Positions 16,055 to 24,504 of a stretch of 37,722 bases of DNA are shown here, piece after piece. The stretch lies in contig JAUNTP010000010.1 of the NCBI GenBank assembly GCA_030538585.1, forward strand, positions 1-37,722, written 5' to 3'. The position numbers and the translations under genes were made by a program. How positions within the stretch are numbered: the stretch's first letter is position 1; every line of letters starts with the position of its first letter. Source of the stretch: Mobilicoccus sp. Lineage in GTDB: Bacteria; Actinomycetota; Actinomycetes; Actinomycetales; Dermatophilaceae. The notes beneath the pieces are model-generated. The model ran no database searches. It was given only the letters and a program-made list of their open reading frames with translations, and was not told the DNA's origin.

Positions 16055-18430
16055 TCATGGGCGCCACACTCGGTGACCCGCCGCAGTCAGGGTGGCGCGG
16101 GCGACGGCGAGTTGCCCCAGGGACAGGCCGCCGTCGTTCGCCGGGACCTGGCGATGGGACAACAGGCGGAGCCCTCGCTGGTTCAGGAGATCACCGACGT
16201 CGGCGGTGACGATGCGGTTGAGCGCGACACCGCCCGAGAGGCCGACCACCCCGCCATCGGCCGCCGGTGCCGCGATGCTCACGAACGCCTCGGCGAGGGC
16301 ACGGTGGAACGCCCGTGCCAGCCAGGCCCGCTCCCCATCAGGCAGCGCGGTCCCGGGGCGGCCGTCGAATCGCTCGACGAGGGAACGCAGGAGGACCTCC
16401 GTGCGCGCGACCCCCTCCTCCACCGGCAGGGGCAGACCGCCCTCGCCCGCGCCCGCGCCCCGGGGACCCGCGCGTCGGGCGAGCACCTCCAGCTCGATCG
16501 CCGCCTGCGCCTCATACGTGATCCGCGAACGCACCCCGAGCAAGGCTGCGACGACGTCGAACACGCGCCCCGCGCTGCTCGTCGGGGCGACCTGCGTCCC
16601 GGAGGCCACCATGGCGGGCACCGCGGTGGCCTCGGCGTCGGCGAGATCGGGCAGCAGCACCCGCAGACGTGCTGCCTCGACCCCGGCGTGGGTGAGCGCG
16701 GCCGCCGCGAGGCGCACCGGATGGCGCACCGCTCCGTCTCCGCCGGGCAGCGGTAGCGGCGCGAGGTGCCCGAGGCGCTCGGCCCGCGCGCCACCCTGAC
16801 TCAGCCGCAACACCTCCCCGCCCCAGATCGTCCCGTCGCAGCCGTACCCAGTGCCGTCGGCGACGATTCCCACGAGGTCGGTGTCGAGCATCGCGTGCTC
16901 GGCGGCGAGGGAGGCCAGGTGGGCGTGATGGTGCTGCACGTCGAGGGTGGGAACATCCCACTCCTGCGCCAGACGGTGGGCCTTCGCTCGCGTCGCGTAC
17001 CCCGGGTGGGCATCGCAGGCGATGAGAGCAGGACGCGCGTCGTGGAGGGTGAGCAGCTGCGCCAAACCGCGGTCATGAGCGCGCTGTGCGGCGAGAGTCT
17101 CCTGGTCACCGAGATGTGCCGACACAAAAGCGAGACCGTCGCGCAGCAACGCGCAGGTGTTCTTGAGCTCGGCCCCCACGGCCAGGACGACCGGCTCGTC
17201 GGGCCGCCCGGTCCGACCTAACGGGAGCGGTAGCGGAGCGTAGCCCCGCGAGCGTCGCACCGGTGCCACGTCACCACCGAGCGCGGCGACGACGGAGTCC
17301 TCCATGGGAACAGCGATAGGACGGTCGTGAAACAACAACCCGTCGGCGACCGAGGTGAGCCTGGCCAGGGCGTCGTCGTCCTCGAACACCAGCGGCGCCC
17401 CGGCGGCGTTGCCCGAGGTCATGACGAGCGCGACGACCCCCGCGTCGGCGAGGGCCGCGAAGAGGAGGTGGTGCAGGGGGGCGTACGGCAGAAGAAGCCC
17501 CACCTCCTCCAGGCCCGGCGCCACCGACGCGGCGAGGGGAGCCTCCTCCGCGACCGGTACGAGGACGATAGGGCGGGCCGCCGAGCACAGGGCTTCACCG
17601 GCGGGCGCTTCGATACGCCCGAACCGGGTGGCGCTCGCGAGGTCGGGTGTCATGACGGCGAGCGGCCGGTCAGGGCGACGCTTGCGCTCCCGGAGGCGCG
17701 CCACCGCGGCGTCATCGGTGGCGTCGCACGCGAGGTGGTACCCGCCGATTCCCTTGACCGCGACGATGCCCCCGCCACGCAGGACGTCGGCGGCCGCGGC
17801 GAGCACCCGGGCGTCGGCGTCACGTCCGCCGCCGTGGAGGGTGGCCTCCCCGGCCCGCCACGTCAGGCGCGGCCCGCAGTCGTGGCAGGAGATCGGCTGC
17901 GCGTGATAGCGCCGGTCGGTCGGGTCGCGGTACTCGACGGCGCACCGCTCGCACAGGGCGAAGTCTGCCATCGTCGTCGCGGGTCGGTCGTACGGCAGGT
18001 CGCGGATGATGCTCGCTCGCGGGCCGCAGTCGGTGCACGTGATGAACGGGTGACGGTGACGACGATCGCGGGGGTCGGCGAACTCGGCGAGACAGGAGTC
18101 GCAGACGGCGACGTCGGGCGGCACGAGCGTCCGGCCACCCGTGGCCTCGCGGCTCGCGACGATGACGAACTCCCCCTCCCCCGCCACGACCGGCACCTCG
18201 CGCGAGGCGACGTCGAGGATGTGCGCGAGCGGTGGCTTCTCGGCCGTGAGCGCCTGCTCGAAGGCCACCACGCGCTCGGTCGGCCCCTGCACCTCGACGA
18301 ACACCGCGGTGGCGTCGTTGCCGACGTGCCCGGTGAGCTCGAGCCGCGCGGCCAAGCCCGCGACGAACGGCCGGAACCCCACCCCCTGCACGACGCCGAC
18401 GATCGTGATAGCCCGCCGAATCTCACTCAC
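16055..18430 (-). CDS. hypF: Carbamoyltransferase HypF
   Basis: HypF makes carbamoyl-AMP from carbamoyl phosphate and ATP and passes the carbamoyl group to HypE, the first step of cyanide-ligand synthesis. The 791-residue protein has the full domain order: N-terminal acylphosphatase (VVQGVGFRPF, residues 13-22), two zinc fingers with Cys110/113/132/135 and Cys160/163/182/185, a YrdC-like domain, and a Kae1-like C-terminal domain with HHHAHLAS and GLSGGVALN. GTG at 18430 overlaps the NHL-protein stop by eight bases. A 975-residue longer reading runs across the NHL gene in another frame and is rejected. Confidence 0.96.
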   Translation of the reverse strand: MSEIRRAITIVGVVQGVGFRPFVAGLAARLELTGHVGNDATAVFVEVQGPTERVVAFEQALTAEKPPLAHILDVASREVPVVAGEGEFVIVASREATGGRTLVPPDVAVCDSCLAEFADPRDRRHRHPFITCTDCGPRASIIRDLPYDRPATTMADFALCERCAVEYRDPTDRRYHAQPISCHDCGPRLTWRAGEATLHGGGRDADARVLAAAADVLRGGGIVAVKGIGGYHLACDATDDAAVARLRERKRRPDRPLAVMTPDLASATRFGRIEAPAGEALCSAARPIVLVPVAEEAPLAASVAPGLEEVGLLLPYAPLHHLLFAALADAGVVALVMTSGNAAGAPLVFEDDDALARLTSVADGLLFHDRPIAVPMEDSVVAALGGDVAPVRRSRGYAPLPLPLGRTGRPDEPVVLAVGAELKNTCALLRDGLAFVSAHLGDQETLAAQRAHDRGLAQLLTLHDARPALIACDAHPGYATRAKAHRLAQEWDVPTLDVQHHHAHLASLAAEHAMLDTDLVGIVADGTGYGCDGTIWGGEVLRLSQGGARAERLGHLAPLPLPGGDGAVRHPVRLAAAALTHAGVEAARLRVLLPDLADAEATAVPAMVASGTQVAPTSSAGRVFDVVAALLGVRSRITYEAQAAIELEVLARRAGPRGAGAGEGGLPLPVEEGVARTEVLLRSLVERFDGRPGTALPDGERAWLARAFHRALAEAFVSIAAPAADGGVVGLSGGVALNRIVTADVGDLLNQRGLRLLSHRQVPANDGGLSLGQLAVARATLTAAGHRVWRP

Positions 18431-19526
18431 GCTCCCACACCACGACCCGATTGTTGCCGGTGTCGGCGACGACGAGGACATCGCCGTGGCCGTGCACGGC
18501 GTACGGCCAGCACATCGAGTCCGGCAGCACGCCCGCGCCGCGGTTCTCGGCACCGCTGTGCGGGTCGCTCTGACCGAGCACGGTGTCGGCGACCAGCCGA
18601 CCCGCACCGGGCAAGCGGTCGGTGAGAACGACCCGGTTGTTCGCCGTGTCGGCCACCGCCAGCCCGTCGCCGAACCGCGTGAGGCCGTACGGGAACCGGA
18701 TGCGGCCGCGCTGCGGCATGTAGGGGAACTCGTCGGAGACGTCGTCGCTCTGCTGCCCGATGACGAGGTCCGCGGGCCCGTCGACGTCCGGGTGGGTCGT
18801 GTAGTGCAGGAGGCGGTGATTGCCCGCGTCCGCGACGAGCAGGCCACCCCCGGTCGCGGCGAAGGCGTGCGGCCAGCGGTAGGAGGCAGGGCCGACGCCC
18901 TCGCCCCGGTTCTCCTCCCGGGAGGCGGCATCCGGCTGGCCGAGGACGACCTCGGCGGGCACGCCCGGCTCGGGGAGCCCACCCCGCCAGATGAGGACCC
19001 GGCGGTTGCCGGTGTCGGCGACGTGGAACCGGCCGTCGATCATGGCGATCCCGTACGGCCAGTACGCCGTCTCGGCAGCCGCATTCGGCCGCCCCTGGTT
19101 GGGCTCGACGGCGACGAGGTCGGGCTGGAGCAGGACCCGGTCCGGCGGCGTCGCCGTCGCGGTGGGCACGCTCTCCCACACGAGCAGTCGATGGTGCCAG
19201 GCGTCGGCGACGACGAGAGCGCCACCGGTGACGATCACCCCCGTCGGCATCCGCATCCCCACCTCCGGGCCGCCGGTCGCCGGCCCTTCGGTGGTGGCGT
19301 CGGGTTGGCCGAGCACCACGTCAGCGGCAGCGTGATCGCGCGTCGGGACGCCGTGCCAGATCATGACGCGGTGGTTACCGGTGTCGGCGACGACAAGCAG
19401 GTCATCGTCGAGCCATACCCCGCGCGGCCCGTACATCGTGTGCGCGTGCGGGTGGGCATCAGGCAGAGCGAACCCGCCGGGTGCCGGAGCTCCCAACAGC
19501 ACCCGCGGTCGCAGCGAGGAGCTCAC
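18423..19526 (-). CDS. NHL-repeat beta-propeller protein of the hydrogenase operon
   Basis: A 367-residue cytoplasmic protein with six NHL-type blades, each marked by a VADxGNxRV-like strand (for example VVADTGNHRVMIW near residue 45, FHVADTGNRRVLIW and LVVADTGNNRVVVW). Between blades there is a recurring LGQPDA loop. It has no signal peptide. NHL proteins are known neighbours of group 2a hydrogenases in mycobacteria; their role is not settled. It could bind the TPR or NifU-like partners, or the enzyme itself. The stop overlaps hypF by eight bases and the start overlaps the NifU-like gene by four, so stoichiometric synthesis is likely. Confidence 0.92.
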   Translation of the reverse strand: MSSSLRPRVLLGAPAPGGFALPDAHPHAHTMYGPRGVWLDDDLLVVADTGNHRVMIWHGVPTRDHAAADVVLGQPDATTEGPATGGPEVGMRMPTGVIVTGGALVVADAWHHRLLVWESVPTATATPPDRVLLQPDLVAVEPNQGRPNAAAETAYWPYGIAMIDGRFHVADTGNRRVLIWRGGLPEPGVPAEVVLGQPDAASREENRGEGVGPASYRWPHAFAATGGGLLVADAGNHRLLHYTTHPDVDGPADLVIGQQSDDVSDEFPYMPQRGRIRFPYGLTRFGDGLAVADTANNRVVLTDRLPGAGRLVADTVLGQSDPHSGAENRGAGVLPDSMCWPYAVHGHGDVLVVADTGNNRVVVWERE

Positions 19527-20050
19527 TGCGGGGCGCGGAAGAGCGCCTCGACGGGAATGACCGTCGCCGACCCGCCGCGCACGAGTTCGAGAGCCCGCAC
19601 CCCGGGGCAGGCCAGCGCGGCGTCCTCGACGTCACGCAGATGCCCGGTGGAGCCGCATCCGGAGGAGCCGACGAGCCGCACACGCGCGACACCGTCGGCG
19701 GTGAGCTCGACGAGTTCAGCGCTGCCCACCCTGGCCAGGGCCGCACGCAGGGCGATGCTCGGGTCGGGGCGGATGATGCCGGCCGCCGAGAAGACGAGCC
19801 GCACGCCCGGGTCGTCGACGAGTTCGAAGAGCAGCTCTTTGCCCCGGGGGTCGTCCTTGAGTCGCTTGACGATCGTCGTCAGCGCGCGCCGGTGCAGTTC
19901 GGTGAGCGCCGACAACCCGTCGGTGACGACCTGCTTCGGCAGCGGGTCGAGGTCGTCGATGTGCCCGTGGGCCTCGTCGAGTTGCCGGGCGACCTGCTCC
20001 AGGCTCCACCCGCTGAGGTCGACCGGCTCGCGGCCGTGCGTGCCGCTCAC
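19523..20050 (-). CDS. NifU C-terminal-like protein with incomplete cysteine pair
   Basis: A 175-residue protein. Residues 1-95 are helical with an acidic linker; residues about 100-175 match the NifU C-terminal (Nfu) domain, the scaffold for [4Fe-4S] cluster transfer. In Nfu the cluster site is CxxC; here the region reads GSSGCGSTGH, so only the second cysteine is kept and the first is a serine. Cluster binding by the usual dimer mechanism is therefore doubtful. GTG at 20050 overlaps the TPR stop, and the stop overlaps the NHL start. It probably acts in cluster supply for the small subunit, or has become a structural relative; the sequence cannot decide. Confidence 0.82.
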   Translation of the reverse strand: MSGTHGREPVDLSGWSLEQVARQLDEAHGHIDDLDPLPKQVVTDGLSALTELHRRALTTIVKRLKDDPRGKELLFELVDDPGVRLVFSAAGIIRPDPSIALRAALARVGSAELVELTADGVARVRLVGSSGCGSTGHLRDVEDAALACPGVRALELVRGGSATVIPVEALFRAPQ

Positions 20051-21246
20051 GCCTGCTCCCGGTGGCTCGTCATGTCGGCCATGGCCTGCGCGACTGTCGC
20101 CGCCGACGCCTCGTCGCCCGCGCGGGAGAACAACCGGCGCGACTCCTCCAGCCGGGTCTGCGCGTCGTCGAATCGGCCGAGGTGGGCCAGGCACGTGCCG
20201 AGGTTGGCGAGCACCCGCGCCCGGCCGAGAGGCTCGGTCGCGGCGCTGCGCACCTCGAGGATCTCGGAGTACAACTCGACGGCCTCGGCGAGGTTCTCCG
20301 CCGGATGCGCGCTGGGCGCATAGGCCAGGGCGTTGGCAAGGTTGAGGGTGGTGCTGGCCCACTGCCGGGGGGCTGATTCGCGCGTGAAGACCTCGAGCGC
20401 CGCCCGCAGCCCCTGAATGGCCACGCCGATGCGGAGCCGGTCGTTCGCGCTGCTCATCGGCATCGTCAGGTGCGCCGTCGCGAGGCCCTGCTGAGCGTTG
20501 GCCCACGTGTGCGGGTCGGAGTCCTTGCTCACGAGGCGCAAGGTGGCGTGGTAGTCCTCGACCGCGTACTGCAGGGGCACCGCTCCGGCGGCCGCGAGCT
20601 CGTGCCGGGCGCTGCCGCGATGCAGGTGGACCTCGGCGCGGGTCGTGGTCAGCTCGGTCGGGTCGAGCACCGCGAGCGCGGCGTCGAGGGCGGCGACCGC
20701 CTCCCGGGGATCGCCCCCGTGCTCCAGACGGAGCCCCGCGGCCTCGGCGCGTAACGCGGCAGCAAGGACGGGGCTGACCTCCTGCGCCGCGTCGGCGCCG
20801 CCGGTGAGCAGGGTGGTGGCGCGGTCGATGTCGCGGTCCTGCACGGCGTGGCCCGCGAGCGCCGAGGCGATCATGGCGCGCACCTCACCGGGCAGCGCCT
20901 CGTCGTCGGCGGGTGGGGTGACGCGTTCGCCGGTGCTGTAGGCGACGACGTCCCACAGCGCGGCGAGACCGGCATCGGCATCGGCGCGGGCGGCAGTGTC
21001 GAGGTCGCCCGCGAGGACGTAGCGGTTGTAGGCCGCGATCGGCCGGCTGCCCTCACTCGGCAGCGCGGCGGCGGCGCGGGCCGGTTCGCCGTCGTGCGCG
21101 AGCGCGAGCCATGCGAACGACTCCGGCCAGGGCTCGGGGAGCACCCCGGCCAGCAGCGCGTCGCGCACCTCCTGCGCGCCGGGGAGCGTGTCGTCGACGA
21201 CGCAGAGTCCGGCCGGGAACGGAAAGAGTCCGACGGGGTGGGTCAT
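20047..21246 (-). CDS. Tetratricopeptide-repeat protein of the hydrogenase operon
   Basis: A 399-residue soluble helical protein. The C-terminal half (from about residue 190) is built of degenerate TPR-type helical pairs, for example ARVLANLGTCLAHLGRFDDA followed by LEESRRLFSRAG, and an earlier ANAQQGLATAHLTM pair. The N-terminal part (PWPESFAWLALAHDGEPARA) is also helical. It is likely a protein-protein adaptor. ATG at 21246 follows AAGGAG at good spacing, 68 bases after the protease stop, the widest gap in this part of the operon. Its stop overlaps the NifU-like gene by four bases. The partner is unknown. Confidence 0.85.
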   Translation of the reverse strand: MTHPVGLFPFPAGLCVVDDTLPGAQEVRDALLAGVLPEPWPESFAWLALAHDGEPARAAAALPSEGSRPIAAYNRYVLAGDLDTAARADADAGLAALWDVVAYSTGERVTPPADDEALPGEVRAMIASALAGHAVQDRDIDRATTLLTGGADAAQEVSPVLAAALRAEAAGLRLEHGGDPREAVAALDAALAVLDPTELTTTRAEVHLHRGSARHELAAAGAVPLQYAVEDYHATLRLVSKDSDPHTWANAQQGLATAHLTMPMSSANDRLRIGVAIQGLRAALEVFTRESAPRQWASTTLNLANALAYAPSAHPAENLAEAVELYSEILEVRSAATEPLGRARVLANLGTCLAHLGRFDDAQTRLEESRRLFSRAGDEASAATVAQAMADMTSHREQA

Positions 21247-21313
21247 GGGCTCTCCTTGCCATCGACGCAGGTCATCACGATGGTGACACGCTCGGAGGTG
21301 GATGGGTCGGTGG

Positions 21314-21865
21314 TCACGGATGCAGCGAGGCGAAGTGGTCACGGCGCAACAGGGCGATGACCTCGGTCGCTGCCCGGTCGACCGGTGGGCTCAGGGGGGC
21401 GTCGGGGTCGAGGGACGCGCTCTCGACGAGGTAGACCGTGATGTCGGACGGGAGGTGCGGGCCGAGGAGCCAATGCCCGAACGACAGGGCGTGATCCCAA
21501 CGGAACGCGTGGAGGTTGAGGCCGGGCTGCGAGGGCAGCGCGGCCAGCTCCTCCGCGGGCACCCGGTAGATCGTGCCCGGCTCTGCGCCGGTGCGGGCGG
21601 CGTCGACGATGACGACCCGCTGGGCGCCCCGCATCCGAAACGCCACGTCCATGCCCGCGGTGCCGCCGTCGACGAGCGCGACCTCCTGCGGTACACCTTC
21701 GTCGAACAGCCGACGGATGACCACGGGTCCGAGCGCGTCGTCGCCGCGCAACGGATTGCCGCATCCGATGACGAGCAACGGCACCTCCGGCACCGGAAAC
21801 CCGTCGTCGAGCAGTTCCCAGGGGGCCGGCTCCCGCGCCGACCCCCCGCTCACCGGGCCGCTCAC
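21314..21865 (-). CDS. hupD: Hydrogenase maturation endopeptidase (HupD/HyaD family)
   Basis: A 183-residue nickel-dependent aspartic-type protease that cuts the C-terminal tail from the large subunit once the NiFe site is complete. The N-terminal block GCGNPLRGDDALGP (residues about 34-47) has the acidic nickel ligand; the second block LVDGGTAGMDV is at about 65-75, and a His-rich region near WDHALSFGHWLLG follows. GTG at 21865 overlaps the large-subunit stop by four bases, so it is coupled to its substrate. The N-terminal 25 residues are longer than usual. Confidence 0.9.
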   Translation of the reverse strand: MSGPVSGGSAREPAPWELLDDGFPVPEVPLLVIGCGNPLRGDDALGPVVIRRLFDEGVPQEVALVDGGTAGMDVAFRMRGAQRVVIVDAARTGAEPGTIYRVPAEELAALPSQPGLNLHAFRWDHALSFGHWLLGPHLPSDITVYLVESASLDPDAPLSPPVDRAATEVIALLRRDHFASLHP

Positions 21866-23466
21866 ACCATCCCGTTGACGACGAACGTGGAGAGCTCTTT
21901 GCCGCGCCCGTCGTAGGCGTGCACGGTGCACACGATGCAGGCGTCGAAGGAGCGGGTCACGTGCCCGAGCTCGATGGGGTCGTTCTGGTCGCGGATGGGG
22001 GTGCCCACCAGCGCCGTCTCGATCGGCCCGGCCTGACCGTGGCGGTCGCGCGGCCCGAGGTTCCACCCCGACGGGGTGATGACCTGGTAGTTCTCGATCT
22101 TGCCGTCCTTGAGGGTGATCCAGTCCGACAGCGCCCCGCGGGCCGCCTCGGTACCACCGAACCCGCGACCGTCGCGCGGCTCGGGCTTGGTGTAGAACGA
22201 CTCGTGCAGGTCGATGCGACGCAGCCAGTCCCGCACCCATTGGTAGTACTTGGCGGCCTCGTGCATCCGCGCCATCTGGCGGACGAGGACCGAGGGCCCG
22301 ACCTGACGCACCGCGTCGAGAAAGAGCGGGTCGACGTCGGCGAACGGCGCACCGGCGGGGGCACCCGCAGCGATGCGACGCGCGAGCGGCCCGACCTCCA
22401 GCGGCCGCAGCCCCACGCCGGGCACGTCGTAGCGCGGTGCCTTGGCCCACGTGTACTTGCCGGCCTCACGGGCCTTCATGACGTCCGGCACCGGGTCGGT
22501 GCGCCCGTCGAACGGGTGCAGCGGGTCGCCGTCGAGGTAGAACGCGTGCGTGACGTCCTCGACGATGCGCCACTGGTCGTAGGGGTGGTACTCGCCGTCG
22601 CAGTACACGCCCCCGCGCCCGATGAGGGAATCCTGGCGGGAGTCGATCGTCGGGTTCATGTACGACTCGGGGTCGAAGTAGGTGCCCGCCGACAGGTAGT
22701 TGCCAAGGCCCTGCCCGTAGGTGTCGAGGCCGATGTCCTGGGCGTACCTGATGAAGAACCCGCAGTCGGACTCCCGGTGCTCCGGCTTCTCCTCCACCCA
22801 GTCGAGGACGTCCTGCCAGGTCTCGTTCTCCAGCCACCGCTCGACCGTGCAGCCGAGCCACTGCCCCTCCAGCCACGTGCGGCCCCAGTGCTCGATGACC
22901 GCGGTGGCGCGGGTGATGTCCGACAGGGTCGGCGCACACATGACACCGCCGGGCACCATGAACGAGCTGTGCGGCCACTGCCCGCCGAAGATCGCGTACA
23001 CCTCGACCGGCTTGTTCGAGAGGGTCACGCCCTTCTGGTAGGACGTGCCGGTGTAGACGCTGAACCGGCGCACGGCCTCTTCGTACAGCGGCGAGGAGGA
23101 GTAGTTGGGGTGGGCCAGGTCGATGCCGAAGATCGCGTAGAAGTACCGCGGGATCGACTGCAACGTCTCGCACGCCTGGCTGATGCTGCGGATGAGCGTC
23201 GCGTTGGGCGGCAGGTGCGTCTGCCACGCCACGTCGAGGGCGTACGCGGACTTGTACAGGTGAGAGCCGCCGCAGATCCCGCAGATGCGCGGGGTGACGA
23301 TGAGGCCGGCCTGGGGGTCCTTGCCGCGCAGGATGGTCTCGAAGCCGCGGAACATCGCCGCCTCCGTGTACGCGGAGGTGACGACGCCGTCCTCGATCGT
23401 GACGCGGACGTCGAGGTCGCCTTCGACGCGGCCGAGCGGGCTGACGTTGATGTCGAGGGTGGTCAT
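21862..23466 (-). CDS. hucL: [NiFe]-hydrogenase large subunit, group 2a (Huc) type
   Basis: The catalytic subunit that oxidises H2. The 534 residues include both NiFe-binding pairs: CGIC (Cys62/Cys65 in RICGICGGSH) and C510/C513 in DACIVCTVH. The second motif has Ala where most families have Pro before the Cys. His516 is the cleavage position and is followed by an 18-residue tail (AYDGRGKELSTFVVNGMV), removed by the neighbouring protease. Long insertions and the WLGCTVERWLENETW segment agree with the Huc group. ATG at 23466 starts 51 bases after the small-subunit stop. Confidence 0.95.
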   Translation of the reverse strand: MTTLDINVSPLGRVEGDLDVRVTIEDGVVTSAYTEAAMFRGFETILRGKDPQAGLIVTPRICGICGGSHLYKSAYALDVAWQTHLPPNATLIRSISQACETLQSIPRYFYAIFGIDLAHPNYSSSPLYEEAVRRFSVYTGTSYQKGVTLSNKPVEVYAIFGGQWPHSSFMVPGGVMCAPTLSDITRATAVIEHWGRTWLEGQWLGCTVERWLENETWQDVLDWVEEKPEHRESDCGFFIRYAQDIGLDTYGQGLGNYLSAGTYFDPESYMNPTIDSRQDSLIGRGGVYCDGEYHPYDQWRIVEDVTHAFYLDGDPLHPFDGRTDPVPDVMKAREAGKYTWAKAPRYDVPGVGLRPLEVGPLARRIAAGAPAGAPFADVDPLFLDAVRQVGPSVLVRQMARMHEAAKYYQWVRDWLRRIDLHESFYTKPEPRDGRGFGGTEAARGALSDWITLKDGKIENYQVITPSGWNLGPRDRHGQAGPIETALVGTPIRDQNDPIELGHVTRSFDACIVCTVHAYDGRGKELSTFVVNGMV

Positions 23467-23517
23467 GGTGCGTCCTTGTCGTGGTCGATTCGCTGATGGC
23501 GGGGCCGGACGTGGTCG

Positions 23518-24489
23518 TCAGACGACGAACATGTCCTCCTTGCTCCACTGGGGTGCGGCGACCCGGGCCGCGGCGGCGTGAGCCATGTAGGAGAGGTGGT
23601 CGACGCCCTCGGGGACCTCCTTGGGGATGGTCCCCGAGACCTTCTGGGTGGCGAACACCGTGCCGGGCATGAGATCCCCGAACGGCCACTCGGGCTCGGT
23701 GCAGCCCGTGCACGGCATACCCGCGCGGGTCTTGCTCGACTGCCGGTTCCACAGGATGCGATTGCACGGGCTGTGCGTCATCGGACCGCGGCAGCCCAGC
23801 TCGTAGAACAGGCAGCCGGTGCGGGTGCCCTCACCGAAGCTCATCGTCGACTGCTTGTACTCGAAGTACTGCACGCGGGTGCAGCCGGTCTGCGTGAAGC
23901 TCGTGAAGAACGTCTGCGGCCGGTGGAACTCGTCCAACGCGATGTCGGAGCCGCGTCCGGTGGCGAGCGCGACGATGATCTGGCTGATCCAGTCCGGGTG
24001 GGCGGGGCAGCCGGGGATGTTGATGACCGGCAGGCCGGACTTGCTGACGAAGTCGGCGCCGAGGAATCCGCCCTTGTCGCGGCGGTGGAACTGCAGACCC
24101 GTCGACTCCGAGGGGTTGGGCGGCACCGTCGGCAACCCGCCGTAGGTGGCGCAGTCCCCGATGGCGACGACGATCGAGGCGGCGTTCGCCAGCTCGGCGA
24201 CCCACTCGTACATCGGCCGCTCCGCGAAGGAGTCCATGAGGCCGGTGCCGTTCGGGCCCTTGATGACGCTGCCCTCGAACACGAAGATGTCGAGCTGCTG
24301 CTCACCGGAGACGCAGTCGCGGAAGATCTTCTGGGCGGGTTCACCCATCTCCAAGCCGAGGGTGGGGTGCCACAGCACCTCCAACCCGAAATCGACGATG
24401 AGGTCGACGACGCTCGGCTCCTCCGCGTTGAGGAACGACATCGTGTTGCCGGAGCAGGCTCCTCCCTGGAGCCACAGGACGGTGGACAT
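23518..24489 (-). CDS. hucS: [NiFe]-hydrogenase small subunit, group 2a (Huc) type
   Basis: Carries the Fe-S chain that takes electrons from the NiFe site. The 323 residues start MSTVLWLQGGACSGN with no Tat signal, so the enzyme is cytoplasmic-facing. The usual proximal CxxC is CSGN here: Cys12 stays, the second Cys is Asn15, with Cys113 and Cys161 as the other ligands. The distal site has Cys203, Cys226 and Cys233, and Gln200 stands where most enzymes have the His ligand. The medial site has Cys242, Cys260 and Cys263. Each cluster thus has three cysteines, matching the three [3Fe-4S] clusters known in Huc. ATG at 24489 has GGAAGGA upstream. Confidence 0.95.
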   Translation of the reverse strand: MSTVLWLQGGACSGNTMSFLNAEEPSVVDLIVDFGLEVLWHPTLGLEMGEPAQKIFRDCVSGEQQLDIFVFEGSVIKGPNGTGLMDSFAERPMYEWVAELANAASIVVAIGDCATYGGLPTVPPNPSESTGLQFHRRDKGGFLGADFVSKSGLPVINIPGCPAHPDWISQIIVALATGRGSDIALDEFHRPQTFFTSFTQTGCTRVQYFEYKQSTMSFGEGTRTGCLFYELGCRGPMTHSPCNRILWNRQSSKTRAGMPCTGCTEPEWPFGDLMPGTVFATQKVSGTIPKEVPEGVDHLSYMAHAAAARVAAPQWSKEDMFVV

Positions 24490-24504
24490 CGCGAATCCTT
24501 CCGG

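Noticed and set aside
21919-23496. 525-residue plus-strand frame across the hydrogenase large subunit
   Set aside because: Antisense shadow of hucL, which has all NiFe ligands.
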